Shown piece by piece: positions 1 to 7,113 of a stretch of 12,126 bases of DNA. Numbering within the stretch: position 1 is the stretch's first letter; each line of letters starts with the position of its first letter. Below the pieces are notes generated by a model. The model saw only the letters and a program-made list of their open reading frames with translations. It was not told where the DNA came from and made no database searches. A program made the translations under genes and the position numbers. The DNA is taken from positions 1 to 12,126 of the forward strand of contig CAJBKH010000057.1 of assembly GCA_903953615.1 (NCBI GenBank), given 5' to 3'. Source of the DNA: an uncultured Bacteroidota bacterium (lineage in GTDB: Bacteria; Bacteroidota; Bacteroidia; NS11-12g; UBA955).

Positions 1-338
1 AATATAAACCAGTTTCTATGCAATTTACTTGGGCTATTTTGACCTTGTTTATCCTAATAACTTATATACATGGTTCTTGGCATTCGCCTGGCTTTGGGTG
101 TGCCTATGGTGCGCGCGCCTACATTGATTTTATGCCCATATTTGCATTTGGTTTGGCAGCTTTTATTCATGCCATTTTAAACAAAACTAAAACAATGCAA
201 TTACTGAGTTTAATTGTAATACTAGGTTTTGCTTTTTTCAATCTAAAATACATTTACGGATATGACGATTGTTGGCATACCGATACTTGGAACTACAAAG
301 GAATTTTGAATGTTTTGTCGGGTCAATTACCGCAGTAG
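1..338 (+). CDS. C-terminal part of a multi-pass membrane protein (5' truncated), possibly a glycosyltransferase of the PMT/mannosyltransferase type
   Basis: The reading frame is open from the window edge (in-frame codons begin at base 3) to the TAG at 336-338, so the gene starts upstream and only about its last 112 residues are seen. There are three hydrophobic segments: around the first visible Met codon at base 18, around the stretch IDFMPIFAFGLAAFIHAIL, and around LLSLIVILGFAFF. Between the first two lies a short loop rich in Gly, Trp, Tyr and Cys, with the string YGARAYIDFMP. From memory this resembles the C-terminal core of Bacteroidota integral-membrane proteins annotated as mannosyltransferase-like, but the catalytic N-terminal part is outside the window, so the function is inference. 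The last 12 bp overlap the end of the convergent surface-protein gene, leaving no room for a terminator of its own. Confidence 0.7.
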   Translation, partial: YKPVSMQFTWAILTLFILITYIHGSWHSPGFGCAYGARAYIDFMPIFAFGLAAFIHAILNKTKTMQLLSLIVILGFAFFNLKYIYGYDDCWHTDTWNYKGILNVLSGQLPQ

Positions 339-3300
339 CGTAATGGTGCCTTTGGTAGAATATTTCCTACCATCATACCCATAGTAGAGACAATTATAGA
401 TGTATACATCCTGTGGTTGATCTTTGCCTTTGTAGGTACCATCCCATTGTGCATTCAAACTGTTACCGGTGTAAAGTTTTTCACCCCAACGGTTATAGAT
501 AGAAATCTCAACACTTTTTAAAGCGCCACCGCGCATAATAAAGGTATTATTAAATTCATCGCCATTTGGTGAAAACGCATTTGGAATAAATAAAAGGGGC
601 TCGAAATCAAAACAAACTTCATTGCTCCATGTGACAGTATCGGTTCCAATCTTGGTAGCTTTAATTCTATAACACTGGGTATAATATTCTAAGCCATTGC
701 CATAGGCCATGTTAAAGGTGGTAACATTGGGCTCGTATAATTCATAAGTAGCTGCGTTTTTTAACAGGCGATAAACATCGTAACGAATGCTGGCATTGCC
801 CCAACCAATATAAGGTGTAAAATTCATAGTGATATCGTAGGCGCTCACTTTTTTACCACTCAATAAAATATTGGTATGCACTTGGGTATACAGTGGCTGA
901 CCGCATAAATCGAAGCCCTTCACGCGGTAATCCCAAGCATTAAAATCGGCGCTAATATTGCCATTGTTGTATTGCAATTGCGTGCCAGCAATGGTTCCAA
1001 CGGTAACAAAAGGATTGCTGGTACTGGCCTCTCTTCTTTCGAGGAAAAGTGAGTTGTTATATTTAGGCGCATTGCGCAATTCCCAAAACAGATCAATGCC
1101 ATTATCTGCAGCAGGTGGAGGATTGACTGTCAAATATTTTAAATACAAGGATGGATTATCAAAGAAAATATTTAATCGCAAGGTGTCGCCAACACAGCCA
1201 AATTCAGAGGTTTCAACCACTTTTAATGAATTGTATTGCTGGCCGGTCCATATAATATTGATGGAATTGTTAGTGCTTAGTGGGACAGGGGTTCCACCAT
1301 CAATGGTCCAATTGTATTTTGAATTTGGCAAGCCTGTAACACTATATAAAAAGCTATTGATATTTGGATAGCAAATGATAGAATCACCAATAATTGGCGT
1401 GGTGGTAGGTTTAGGGTGAATTAACAACAAGGTGTCAATAGGTTTCCCAACACAGCCATATTCAGTTGTTTCAATCACACGCACCTTAAAGTTTCCAAAT
1501 TGAAGGTAGCTGTATAAAATAGCATTGGTGCTTTGACCTACAATGTTGTTGGTATCTGAATTAATGCTCCATAAATAGCTTGACTTGGCATAACCATTAA
1601 CGTTAAAGTTGCCCGAACTTGGGTTTTGACAAACTTCAAAATCACCATTTATTTTATTGGCAATTGGGAAAAGGCGAATATTGATAATTCTTGAAGTTGG
1701 ATCGCTAATACACGGAATGCTATTCACAGAATCAAAGCTACTTTCGTAAACTGTTAAACTACCTGTGGCACTAACGCCCCAATCAACAGTAATTTGATGG
1801 GTTAATTGACCTGAGGTGATGGTTCCGCCTGTAATGCTCCAATTATAGGTTGTGTTATTGATGAGTGGTACTGTGTAAATGACATTTTTAGTAAACTCAC
1901 AGATAGAGGTATCGCCAACAATATTGGCACCAATTAATTTGTAGGTTTTATCAACCGCTAAATAAACCGTATCACCCAGGCATCCAAATCGATTTTTTTC
2001 TATGACCTTCACTTGACCAATACCTGCACCGCCCCAATTGATTTTTACAGAACCTGCACCCACACTTACAATAGTGCCTCCTGTTACATACCATTGAAAA
2101 CTGCTACCTGCTTGAAAGGTGCTCACCTTGTATTCGATTCGGTTGCTATTCGGGCAGATTGTAATTGGACCAGCAATAGGTGGCGTACTAGGTTTGGATA
2201 CCCAAACATTAATGGTTGCAGTATCGCTTGGACAATTGTTGGTATTGTATTGTACCAATTTCGCATTGGCTTTTCCAGGTGCAAGCCAAGTAATTGAAAC
2301 TGAATTCGCACTTGATGTACCATTAATTAATCCATTGAATGCCCACCATTGATATTTGTAGCCAGAAGTTGTGGCTGTTGTATAAAATTTTGTGGTGTTT
2401 GGACAAAGGGTATCGACACTCGGAATGACAGGTAATGGCGGTGAAACAATCAGGGTAACGGGGTAAGTGAATGGTGTACCAGGGCACCCAAATTGAGAAA
2501 CAGGCACAACAGTAATACTGCCACTGGTTGCATTTTTATCCCAACTAACCGTTAATTTATTTCCTGTTTTATTTTGAAGTATGCCATTGGTAATAGTAAC
2601 ATTGTAGACAATACCTATAAGTTCGGGAGCCGTATTGGCGGTAGGTGTTATGGTGTAGATATTGTCTTTTGAGCCTTGGCAAATGGGCGATGGTCCCGCA
2701 ATAGTAACTTTACCAGTAAAAGGTTTTACCCGAATAGAAAAGTTGAAGAGAGAATATTTAGACGGGCAACCATCATCGATGGCATAGGCAGTAAATAAAT
2801 ACGGATCGTTGCGTGCTTGGGTACATTCGGTTTGCCAACAAAATTCTGAGCTAACAGTCGAATTAGCAAATGCATCTGGGAAAGTGGCTTTGTTGCCAAT
2901 AAAGCCATTGGCACCAGTTAATATATCACCTTTACCGCTGAGGTTGATACCGTTTTTATCTTTGTCGTAGGCACTAACTGTAAAACAAAGTCTTTGTCCG
3001 CCATAAATCGTAAATGAATCGGCACTCGATTTAATAATGGGTCGGTTATTTGAATTACACTTGATAACCAATACTTGAAGATCTAGTCGGGTAATACCCA
3101 AAAGCACCCATTTGTCTATTATATATCTGTATTCATAGACATCTAAAGCCGTTGCAAAATTACCAGTGAGTTTGGATAGATAGGTGGTAACCCCATTTCT
3201 TGAATTAATTTTTGTAATGCCACCTGCGCCAAAGGGATTTGTACTGCTAAAACCATTGGTGTATCTAGTAATGGCAACTGGTGGGGTGTAGGCGCCAGCA

Positions 3301-3938
3301 CAACTTGATAAAGCGCCATCCCAAGGTGTCGTAAATTTGTAAACCAATGAATCACCATCTTCGTCAATGGCATAATTATTAATATCGGTTGTATCGTTCA
3401 CACACATAAAGGGCACAGGCACTTCTGTAAAATAAGGGGAGCTATTTTTTACATTCGTTGGCGGAATAATCACTTGGTACATTTGGCCTAAATCTGGTTT
3501 ACCCGAACTGCTGTTCATTAAATTAACTTGGGTATTCCGGCAACACACTTGGTATTGAATAAAATATCCGAATGAATTTGTTGGAAGGGTGACGGGATGT
3601 CGGTATATGCCTCTCTCTAAACAGGCATTCGCTACCTCGGGGCAATCAGTTCGACCAGGTGGTTTCACGAATTCACGGGTGGAGATAGCAAATTTTTCAG
3701 TGCGCACATAGGCATTGTTATCTCTGCGGTAAATACAAAGGTCAATATCATCTGCCAAATTAATACTGCCCTGCTTGCAATCGCGGTATACTGTGACTGT
3801 TACCATGTAACGGGTGCCACCAGATGAAGAGGACATGTATTCGTAACTAATGAATCCCCCAACCAAATGCGTAGCACCTAGTTTTGTTGAAACCAACAAG
3901 CAAAACAAAAACAGAATAGTAAAGGAAATGCGTTTCAT
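327..3938 (-). CDS. Secreted multidomain surface protein with PKD-like repeats and a T9SS type B (gliding-motility-associated) C-terminal sorting domain
   Basis: This is a 1203-residue exported protein, probably attached to the cell surface or released through the type IX secretion system. Residues 1-22 form a signal peptide (MKR, hydrophobic core, cleavage likely after LGA). Residues 23 to about 290 match the N-terminal domain often seen in such proteins: it begins THLVGG and has a YRDC motif and a DEDGDSLVYKF segment. Six PKD/Ig-like repeats follow (about 410-930), then a fibronectin-III-like stretch (about 930-1110). The last 90 residues are the sorting domain, with the hallmarks IPNAFSPNGDEFNN, IYNRWGEKLY and a WDGTYKG-like turn, ending KGTITLLR. 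An upstream in-frame ATG at 3960-3962 would add eight residues before the MKR signal peptide, so I chose the start at 3936-3938. Ligand and role are unknown; adhesion or carbohydrate binding is only a guess. Confidence 0.9.
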   Translation of the reverse strand: MKRISFTILFLFCLLVSTKLGATHLVGGFISYEYMSSSSGGTRYMVTVTVYRDCKQGSINLADDIDLCIYRRDNNAYVRTEKFAISTREFVKPPGRTDCPEVANACLERGIYRHPVTLPTNSFGYFIQYQVCCRNTQVNLMNSSSGKPDLGQMYQVIIPPTNVKNSSPYFTEVPVPFMCVNDTTDINNYAIDEDGDSLVYKFTTPWDGALSSCAGAYTPPVAITRYTNGFSSTNPFGAGGITKINSRNGVTTYLSKLTGNFATALDVYEYRYIIDKWVLLGITRLDLQVLVIKCNSNNRPIIKSSADSFTIYGGQRLCFTVSAYDKDKNGINLSGKGDILTGANGFIGNKATFPDAFANSTVSSEFCWQTECTQARNDPYLFTAYAIDDGCPSKYSLFNFSIRVKPFTGKVTIAGPSPICQGSKDNIYTITPTANTAPELIGIVYNVTITNGILQNKTGNKLTVSWDKNATSGSITVVPVSQFGCPGTPFTYPVTLIVSPPLPVIPSVDTLCPNTTKFYTTATTSGYKYQWWAFNGLINGTSSANSVSITWLAPGKANAKLVQYNTNNCPSDTATINVWVSKPSTPPIAGPITICPNSNRIEYKVSTFQAGSSFQWYVTGGTIVSVGAGSVKINWGGAGIGQVKVIEKNRFGCLGDTVYLAVDKTYKLIGANIVGDTSICEFTKNVIYTVPLINNTTYNWSITGGTITSGQLTHQITVDWGVSATGSLTVYESSFDSVNSIPCISDPTSRIINIRLFPIANKINGDFEVCQNPSSGNFNVNGYAKSSYLWSINSDTNNIVGQSTNAILYSYLQFGNFKVRVIETTEYGCVGKPIDTLLLIHPKPTTTPIIGDSIICYPNINSFLYSVTGLPNSKYNWTIDGGTPVPLSTNNSINIIWTGQQYNSLKVVETSEFGCVGDTLRLNIFFDNPSLYLKYLTVNPPPAADNGIDLFWELRNAPKYNNSLFLERREASTSNPFVTVGTIAGTQLQYNNGNISADFNAWDYRVKGFDLCGQPLYTQVHTNILLSGKKVSAYDITMNFTPYIGWGNASIRYDVYRLLKNAATYELYEPNVTTFNMAYGNGLEYYTQCYRIKATKIGTDTVTWSNEVCFDFEPLLFIPNAFSPNGDEFNNTFIMRGGALKSVEISIYNRWGEKLYTGNSLNAQWDGTYKGKDQPQDVYIYNCLYYGYDGRKYSTKGTITLLR
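1155..2714 (-). repeat. Array of six diverged PKD/Ig-like protein repeats inside the surface protein
   Basis: In the translated protein a unit of roughly 80-90 residues recurs six times. Each starts with a Gly/Pro-rich strand leading to a Cys (for example GDTSIC), has a central YxW or FQWY strand often followed by GGT, then a VxW strand, and closes with a second Cys, often in the form FGCxGD. The paired cysteines are about residues 420/485, 512/569, 595/653, 680/743, 770/829 and 856/915 of the 1203-residue protein. The repeats are strongly diverged, and I noticed no long identical DNA repeats, so this is an old domain array rather than a recent tandem duplication. Confidence 0.75.
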
Positions 3939-4071
3939 TAGTGTACTATCAAAAATAAACAAAAAAATTAAAAAATACTAGTTTTCTCTATGTAAGACGA
4001 TTTTATTACTGCAAAAGTTGTGCAATATTTTTTATTGTATGCTAAAACGTATTAATTTGCATAAAGATAGC

Positions 4072-5148
4072 ATGAATTTTTTTAAACCCGACTGCTTGCA
4101 TTTTAAGGGCGATGTTCCTTGTAATCCACATAAACAACATGGTTATCACTGCGATAATTGTGTGGCCTATACCCCCATTAGCAAAAGAATTCTGATTATA
4201 AAATTAGGGGCCATTGGCGATGTCATTCGCACAACGCCTTTAGTTACCAAATACAAAGCCATGTATCCGAATTGTAAAATCACATGGTTAACCATGACCC
4301 CGGCCATTTTACCAAAGGGTCAAATCGATGAAATATTGAAGTTTGATTATGCATCAGCTATGTATTTGCAGCATGCAGAATTTGACATTGCCATTAATTT
4401 AGACAAAGAAAAAGAGGCTTCGGCCTTGCTTTTAACAGTTAAAGCAAAAGAAAAATACGGCTATGTGTTGAAAGACAATGTTTCTCAACCCATGAACGAT
4501 TTGGCCAATCATAAATTTCATACAGGCTTGTTTGACGATGTAAGCAAGGCTAATACCATGAATTATTGCCAAGAAATTTTTCAGTTATGCGATTTAGAAT
4601 ACAATGGCGAACCTTATTTGTTGGATAACCACGCTGACAAAGGCTTTACTTGGCCACAAATTGATAGAACAAAAAAAATAATTGGATTGAATACAGGTTG
4701 TGGCGACCGTTGGACCACGCGCCTTTGGCCGAAACATTATTTTGCTGATTTGGCCAAACAATTGTTGGCCGAGGGATATGAAGTTTTGTTATTAGGAGGC
4801 GAACAAGAAGACCCTAGAAATAAAGAAATACAAGCAGCTTCAGGCGCCAAATACCTTGGTTTTTTCCCATTGCCTCAGTTCATTAATTTAATTGATCAAT
4901 GCGATTTAGTGGTAACCCAAGTTACCATGGGAATGCACTTAACCTTAGGCTTGCAAAAGAAAATTGTGTTAATGAATAACATCTTTAATTCAAATGAATT
5001 TGATTTGTTTGGCAATGGTGAAATTGTTACACCAGACAAAGAATGCCTTTGTTTTTACAGAGGACAATGTGTGACAGGTGTAAGCTGCATGAATGATTTA
5101 CCTGTAGAGAAGGTATTGGCGGCCTTAAATAGAACGATAATGCTATAA
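4072..5148 (+). CDS. Glycosyltransferase family 9 (ADP-heptose:LPS heptosyltransferase-like) with an N-terminal cysteine cluster
   Basis: This predicted cytoplasmic GT-B glycosyltransferase of 358 residues is probably active in lipopolysaccharide or surface-glycan assembly. The first Rossmann domain has ILIIKLGAIGDVIRTTPL (about 40-57), where Asp50 lines up with the proposed catalytic Asp13 of heptosyltransferase WaaC. The second has IIGLNTGCGDRWTTRLWP, VLLLGGEQEDP and TMGMHLTLGL, where His289 fits the conserved donor-site His. Unusual extras are an N-terminal cluster C8-x8-C17-x9-C27-x2-C30 and a C-terminal cluster C325, C327, C333, C339. The ATG at 4072 is preferred because MNFFKPDC starts the conserved cysteine region; an in-frame ATG at 4018 would add 18 residues that look like AT-rich upstream DNA. 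Sugar donor and acceptor cannot be told from sequence; heptose is only the family default. Confidence 0.88.
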   Translation: MNFFKPDCLHFKGDVPCNPHKQHGYHCDNCVAYTPISKRILIIKLGAIGDVIRTTPLVTKYKAMYPNCKITWLTMTPAILPKGQIDEILKFDYASAMYLQHAEFDIAINLDKEKEASALLLTVKAKEKYGYVLKDNVSQPMNDLANHKFHTGLFDDVSKANTMNYCQEIFQLCDLEYNGEPYLLDNHADKGFTWPQIDRTKKIIGLNTGCGDRWTTRLWPKHYFADLAKQLLAEGYEVLLLGGEQEDPRNKEIQAASGAKYLGFFPLPQFINLIDQCDLVVTQVTMGMHLTLGLQKKIVLMNNIFNSNEFDLFGNGEIVTPDKECLCFYRGQCVTGVSCMNDLPVEKVLAALNRTIML

Positions 5149-5158
5149 TAACGATAAA

Positions 5159-5191
5159 TTGAACAAGTTGTCAAAACTTGTTGTAGATTTG
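5159..5191 (+). promoter_or_regulatory. Putative Bacteroidota-type promoter for the IPExxxVDY-pyk cluster
   Basis: TAGATTTG at 5184-5191 matches the Bacteroidota -7 consensus TAnnTTTG exactly. A TTG at 5159-5161 lies 22 bp upstream and can serve as the -33 element, within the 17-23 bp range described for Flavobacterium promoters. Transcription would start near 5198, about 30 bp before the GTG start of the next gene. It is the only good match in the 80-bp gap after the glycosyltransferase gene. A transcription start has not been shown. Confidence 0.5.
5162..5182. promoter_or_regulatory. Perfect 8-bp inverted repeat between -33 and -7, possible operator
   Basis: AACAAGTT (5162-5169) and AACTTGTT (5175-5182) are exact reverse complements separated by GTCAA. 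The palindrome fills the space between the two putative promoter elements, where a bound repressor or MerR-type activator would act. It lies only 14 bp after the glycosyltransferase stop codon, so it could instead be an RNA hairpin at the end of that transcript; no T-run follows it. Confidence 0.4.
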
Positions 5192-5192
5192 A

Positions 5193-5220
5193 ACTTCGTT
5201 TTTACCAAATCAACCGAAGT
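5193..5220. repeat. Second inverted repeat around the expected transcription start
   Basis: ACTTCG (5193-5198) and CGAAGT (5215-5220) are exact reverse complements separated by 16 bases. The repeat straddles the start site expected from the -7 element and ends 8 bp before the GTG start codon. It is short enough to be chance; I list it because it sits next to the first palindrome. Confidence 0.25.
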
Positions 5221-5228
5221 ACAAAAGC

Positions 5229-5678
5229 GTGAATAAAGCGTCTCCAACCGATTTAAAAATTGCAGGTATTAAAGCCAATATGCCAGGTTACCAATTAGCA
5301 TGGTTAGTGAACCATATTTTTGATATGCAATTAACCATGAATGAAGATTGGGTAGTTGGCGATGATACACCGAATAGAAGCGAACACCAACATTTTTTTC
5401 AAGCCTTCGAGGATGTTGAGTTAAAGTGGTACCTTGTTCAAAACAGAGGTAGTGCAGGTGTTATCTACCAAAGTAAACCCTTGTTCGATTATTTTTTAAT
5501 ATGCTCGGGTGACGATATTTATGGCTACTTTGAACGCGCTGTGAAGGCCATAGATAACGAAAAAAAAATAGACGGCATTTTTCCTTTGCAATTTTCTATG
5601 ATAAAAATGCAAGAGAACTTTTTTGTCAATATGAATGTTAAGAGCAACAAAAAATATTTAGAATTATTACATGTATAA
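5229..5678 (+). CDS. IPExxxVDY-like family protein preceding pyruvate kinase
   Basis: This small protein of 149 residues has no signal peptide or membrane segment. It resembles the Bacteroidota IPExxxVDY family in length, in the N-terminal pattern LKIAGIKANMPGYQLAWLVN, in a central WYLVQNRGSAG strand and in a C-terminal FPLQFSMIKMQENFFV stretch. Its position just upstream of pyruvate kinase is also typical. The name-giving motif is badly eroded: where IPExxxVDY is expected the protein has YQSKPLFDY (residues 80-88), keeping only the final Asp-Tyr. The only plausible start is GTG at 5229-5231; an in-frame TGA lies at 5190-5192 and the next ATG (5280) would remove the conserved N-terminus. The stop codon overlaps the pyk start by 8 bp, suggesting translational coupling. 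The biochemical role of the family is not known to me. Confidence 0.7.
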   Translation: MNKASPTDLKIAGIKANMPGYQLAWLVNHIFDMQLTMNEDWVVGDDTPNRSEHQHFFQAFEDVELKWYLVQNRGSAGVIYQSKPLFDYFLICSGDDIYGYFERAVKAIDNEKKIDGIFPLQFSMIKMQENFFVNMNVKSNKKYLELLHV

Positions 5679-7104
5679 AAAGAATTTCAATAAAACCAAA
5701 ATTATAGCAACCATTGGTCCTGCTACAGCTTCGAAAGAAAATTTAAAACAAATTATCATGGCTGGGGTCGATGTATGTCGCCTCAATTTTTCGCATGGTA
5801 GTTACGAAGACCATTTAAGTGTATTGACCAATATTCGCGAAATAAACAATGAACTGAATTCGGATATTTGTATTTTACAAGATTTACAAGGACCTAAGCT
5901 TCGTGTAGGCATTATGGAGAATGAAGGTGTACTCCTTAAAGATGGCGCACAAACCATTATTACATCTGAAGAAGTGATTGGTACTGCAAGTCGCATTGGT
6001 ATTCGTTACGCGAATCTAACACGTGATGTTAAACCAGGAGAATCCATTTTACTAGATGATGGTAAATTGGAGTTGCGCATCGATGAAATTGTGAATGCAA
6101 CAGATGTTAAGGTAACCATTATGGAAGGCGGTATTTTAAAATCTAAAAAAGGATTTAACTTACCACATACAGATGTTTCGTTTCCAAGTTTAACGCCCAA
6201 AGATATTGAAGATTTAGAATTTGGCTTGGCCAATGATGTGGAGTGGATAGGGCTTTCATTTGTGAGAAGAGCCGAAGATATTATTGATCTTAAAAATAGA
6301 ATTGCAGCAGCTGGTAAAACCTCTTTGGTGGTGGCTAAAATCGAAAAACCAGAAGCAGTTAAAAACATTGATTCTATTATTGCGGTAACCGACGCTATTA
6401 TGATAGCAAGAGGCGATTTAGGTGTTGAGATGCCATTACAAGATTTACCAATCATTCAGAAAAACATTATTGAAAAATGTTTGATGGCAGGTAAGCCAGT
6501 TATTGTAGCAACACAAATGATGGAGACCATGATTACCAATCCTACACCAACCAGAGCAGAGGTAACCGATGTGGCCAATGCTGTAATCGATGGTGCTGAT
6601 GCCGTAATGTTAAGTGCCGAAACCAGTGTTGGAAGCTATCCTGTAAAGGTTGTTGAAACCATGGAAAAAATTATTAAGGACGTAGAGAAAGACAGAAGAG
6701 TTTATTTCAAAGGTGTTAAACCAACGGCCGAAAGTGATACATTTATTTCGGATGAAATTTGTTTCACTGCAGTAAGAATGAGTGATCACTTAAAAGCTAA
6801 AGCCATTGTGGGGATGACCCGTTCAGGTTATTCAGCCATCGAAATTTCTTCTTTCCGTCCACGTGCAGATATCTATATTTTCACCAGTCATAAACCACTT
6901 TTGAAAACCATGAATTTGGTGTGGGGTATACGCGGGTTTTATTATGATAAGTATGAGAGTACTGATCAAACTTTTAGCGATGTAATTGATATACTCAAGT
7001 CAGAAGATTTAATTCATGAAGGCGACCGTGTCATTCACACAGCAAGTATGCCTATCAAAAATAAATCGATGGCCAACAGTATTAAAATTAGTGTGGTAGA
7101 CTAG
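5671..7104 (+). CDS. pyk: Pyruvate kinase, predicted K+-independent type
   Basis: It converts phosphoenolpyruvate and ADP to pyruvate and ATP, the last step of glycolysis, in the cytoplasm. The 477 residues are the normal bacterial length. Landmarks are TKIIATIGPA (9-18), RLNFSHG (37-43), the B-domain lid from about residue 77 to 160, and the active-site signature VVAKIEKPEAV (220-230) with catalytic Lys223 and metal ligand Glu225. Further on are ARGDLG with Asp249, VATQMMETM with Thr281, and the PTRAEVTDVANAV helix. Residues 71-79 read DLQGPKLRV: Leu, Gln, Lys and Val stand where K+-dependent enzymes have Thr, Lys, Glu and Thr (113, 114, 117 and 120 in rabbit muscle numbering), which marks the K+-independent class. 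The ATG lies inside the end of the upstream gene (8-bp overlap), and no terminator separates it from the next gene. Confidence 0.98.
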   Translation: MYKKNFNKTKIIATIGPATASKENLKQIIMAGVDVCRLNFSHGSYEDHLSVLTNIREINNELNSDICILQDLQGPKLRVGIMENEGVLLKDGAQTIITSEEVIGTASRIGIRYANLTRDVKPGESILLDDGKLELRIDEIVNATDVKVTIMEGGILKSKKGFNLPHTDVSFPSLTPKDIEDLEFGLANDVEWIGLSFVRRAEDIIDLKNRIAAAGKTSLVVAKIEKPEAVKNIDSIIAVTDAIMIARGDLGVEMPLQDLPIIQKNIIEKCLMAGKPVIVATQMMETMITNPTPTRAEVTDVANAVIDGADAVMLSAETSVGSYPVKVVETMEKIIKDVEKDRRVYFKGVKPTAESDTFISDEICFTAVRMSDHLKAKAIVGMTRSGYSAIEISSFRPRADIYIFTSHKPLLKTMNLVWGIRGFYYDKYESTDQTFSDVIDILKSEDLIHEGDRVIHTASMPIKNKSMANSIKISVVD

Positions 7105-7113
7105 GTTCTTACA

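Noticed and set aside
958..1371. 137-codon open frame on the plus strand inside the surface-protein gene
   Set aside because: Its composition is explained by the opposite coding strand, and it has no start context or family resemblance.
1155..2714. Repeat array as a recent tandem DNA duplication or CRISPR-like structure
   Set aside because: The units are similar only at protein-motif level, with different lengths and no identical DNA repeats or spacers.
3950..3957. TATTTTTG on the minus strand as promoter of the surface-protein gene
   Set aside because: It matches TAnnTTTG but has no TTG at the right spacing and would leave a leader of only about 5 nt. AT-rich DNA gives such matches by chance.
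3939..3962. Extending the surface protein to the upstream ATG (eight more residues)
   Set aside because: The extra residues MFIFDSTL would precede a normal MKR signal peptide, and ATG at 3938 fits exported proteins better.
4018..4071. Extending the GT9 protein to the ATG at 4018
   Set aside because: The added 18 residues look like translated AT-rich intergenic DNA and lie outside the conserved start MNFFKPDC.
3963..4071. Promoter for the GT9 gene
   Set aside because: I saw only partial matches (for example TTAATTTG) without a suitable -33 element, so I made no call.
5162..5182. The palindrome as an intrinsic terminator of the GT9 gene
   Set aside because: No T-run follows the stem, and the stem is short and AT-rich; the promoter-spacer reading fits its position better, though RNA hairpin function is not excluded.
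6006..6455. 149-codon open frame on the minus strand inside pyk
   Set aside because: It lies wholly within the strongly conserved pyruvate kinase coding sequence and has no recognisable domain; it is an antisense shadow.
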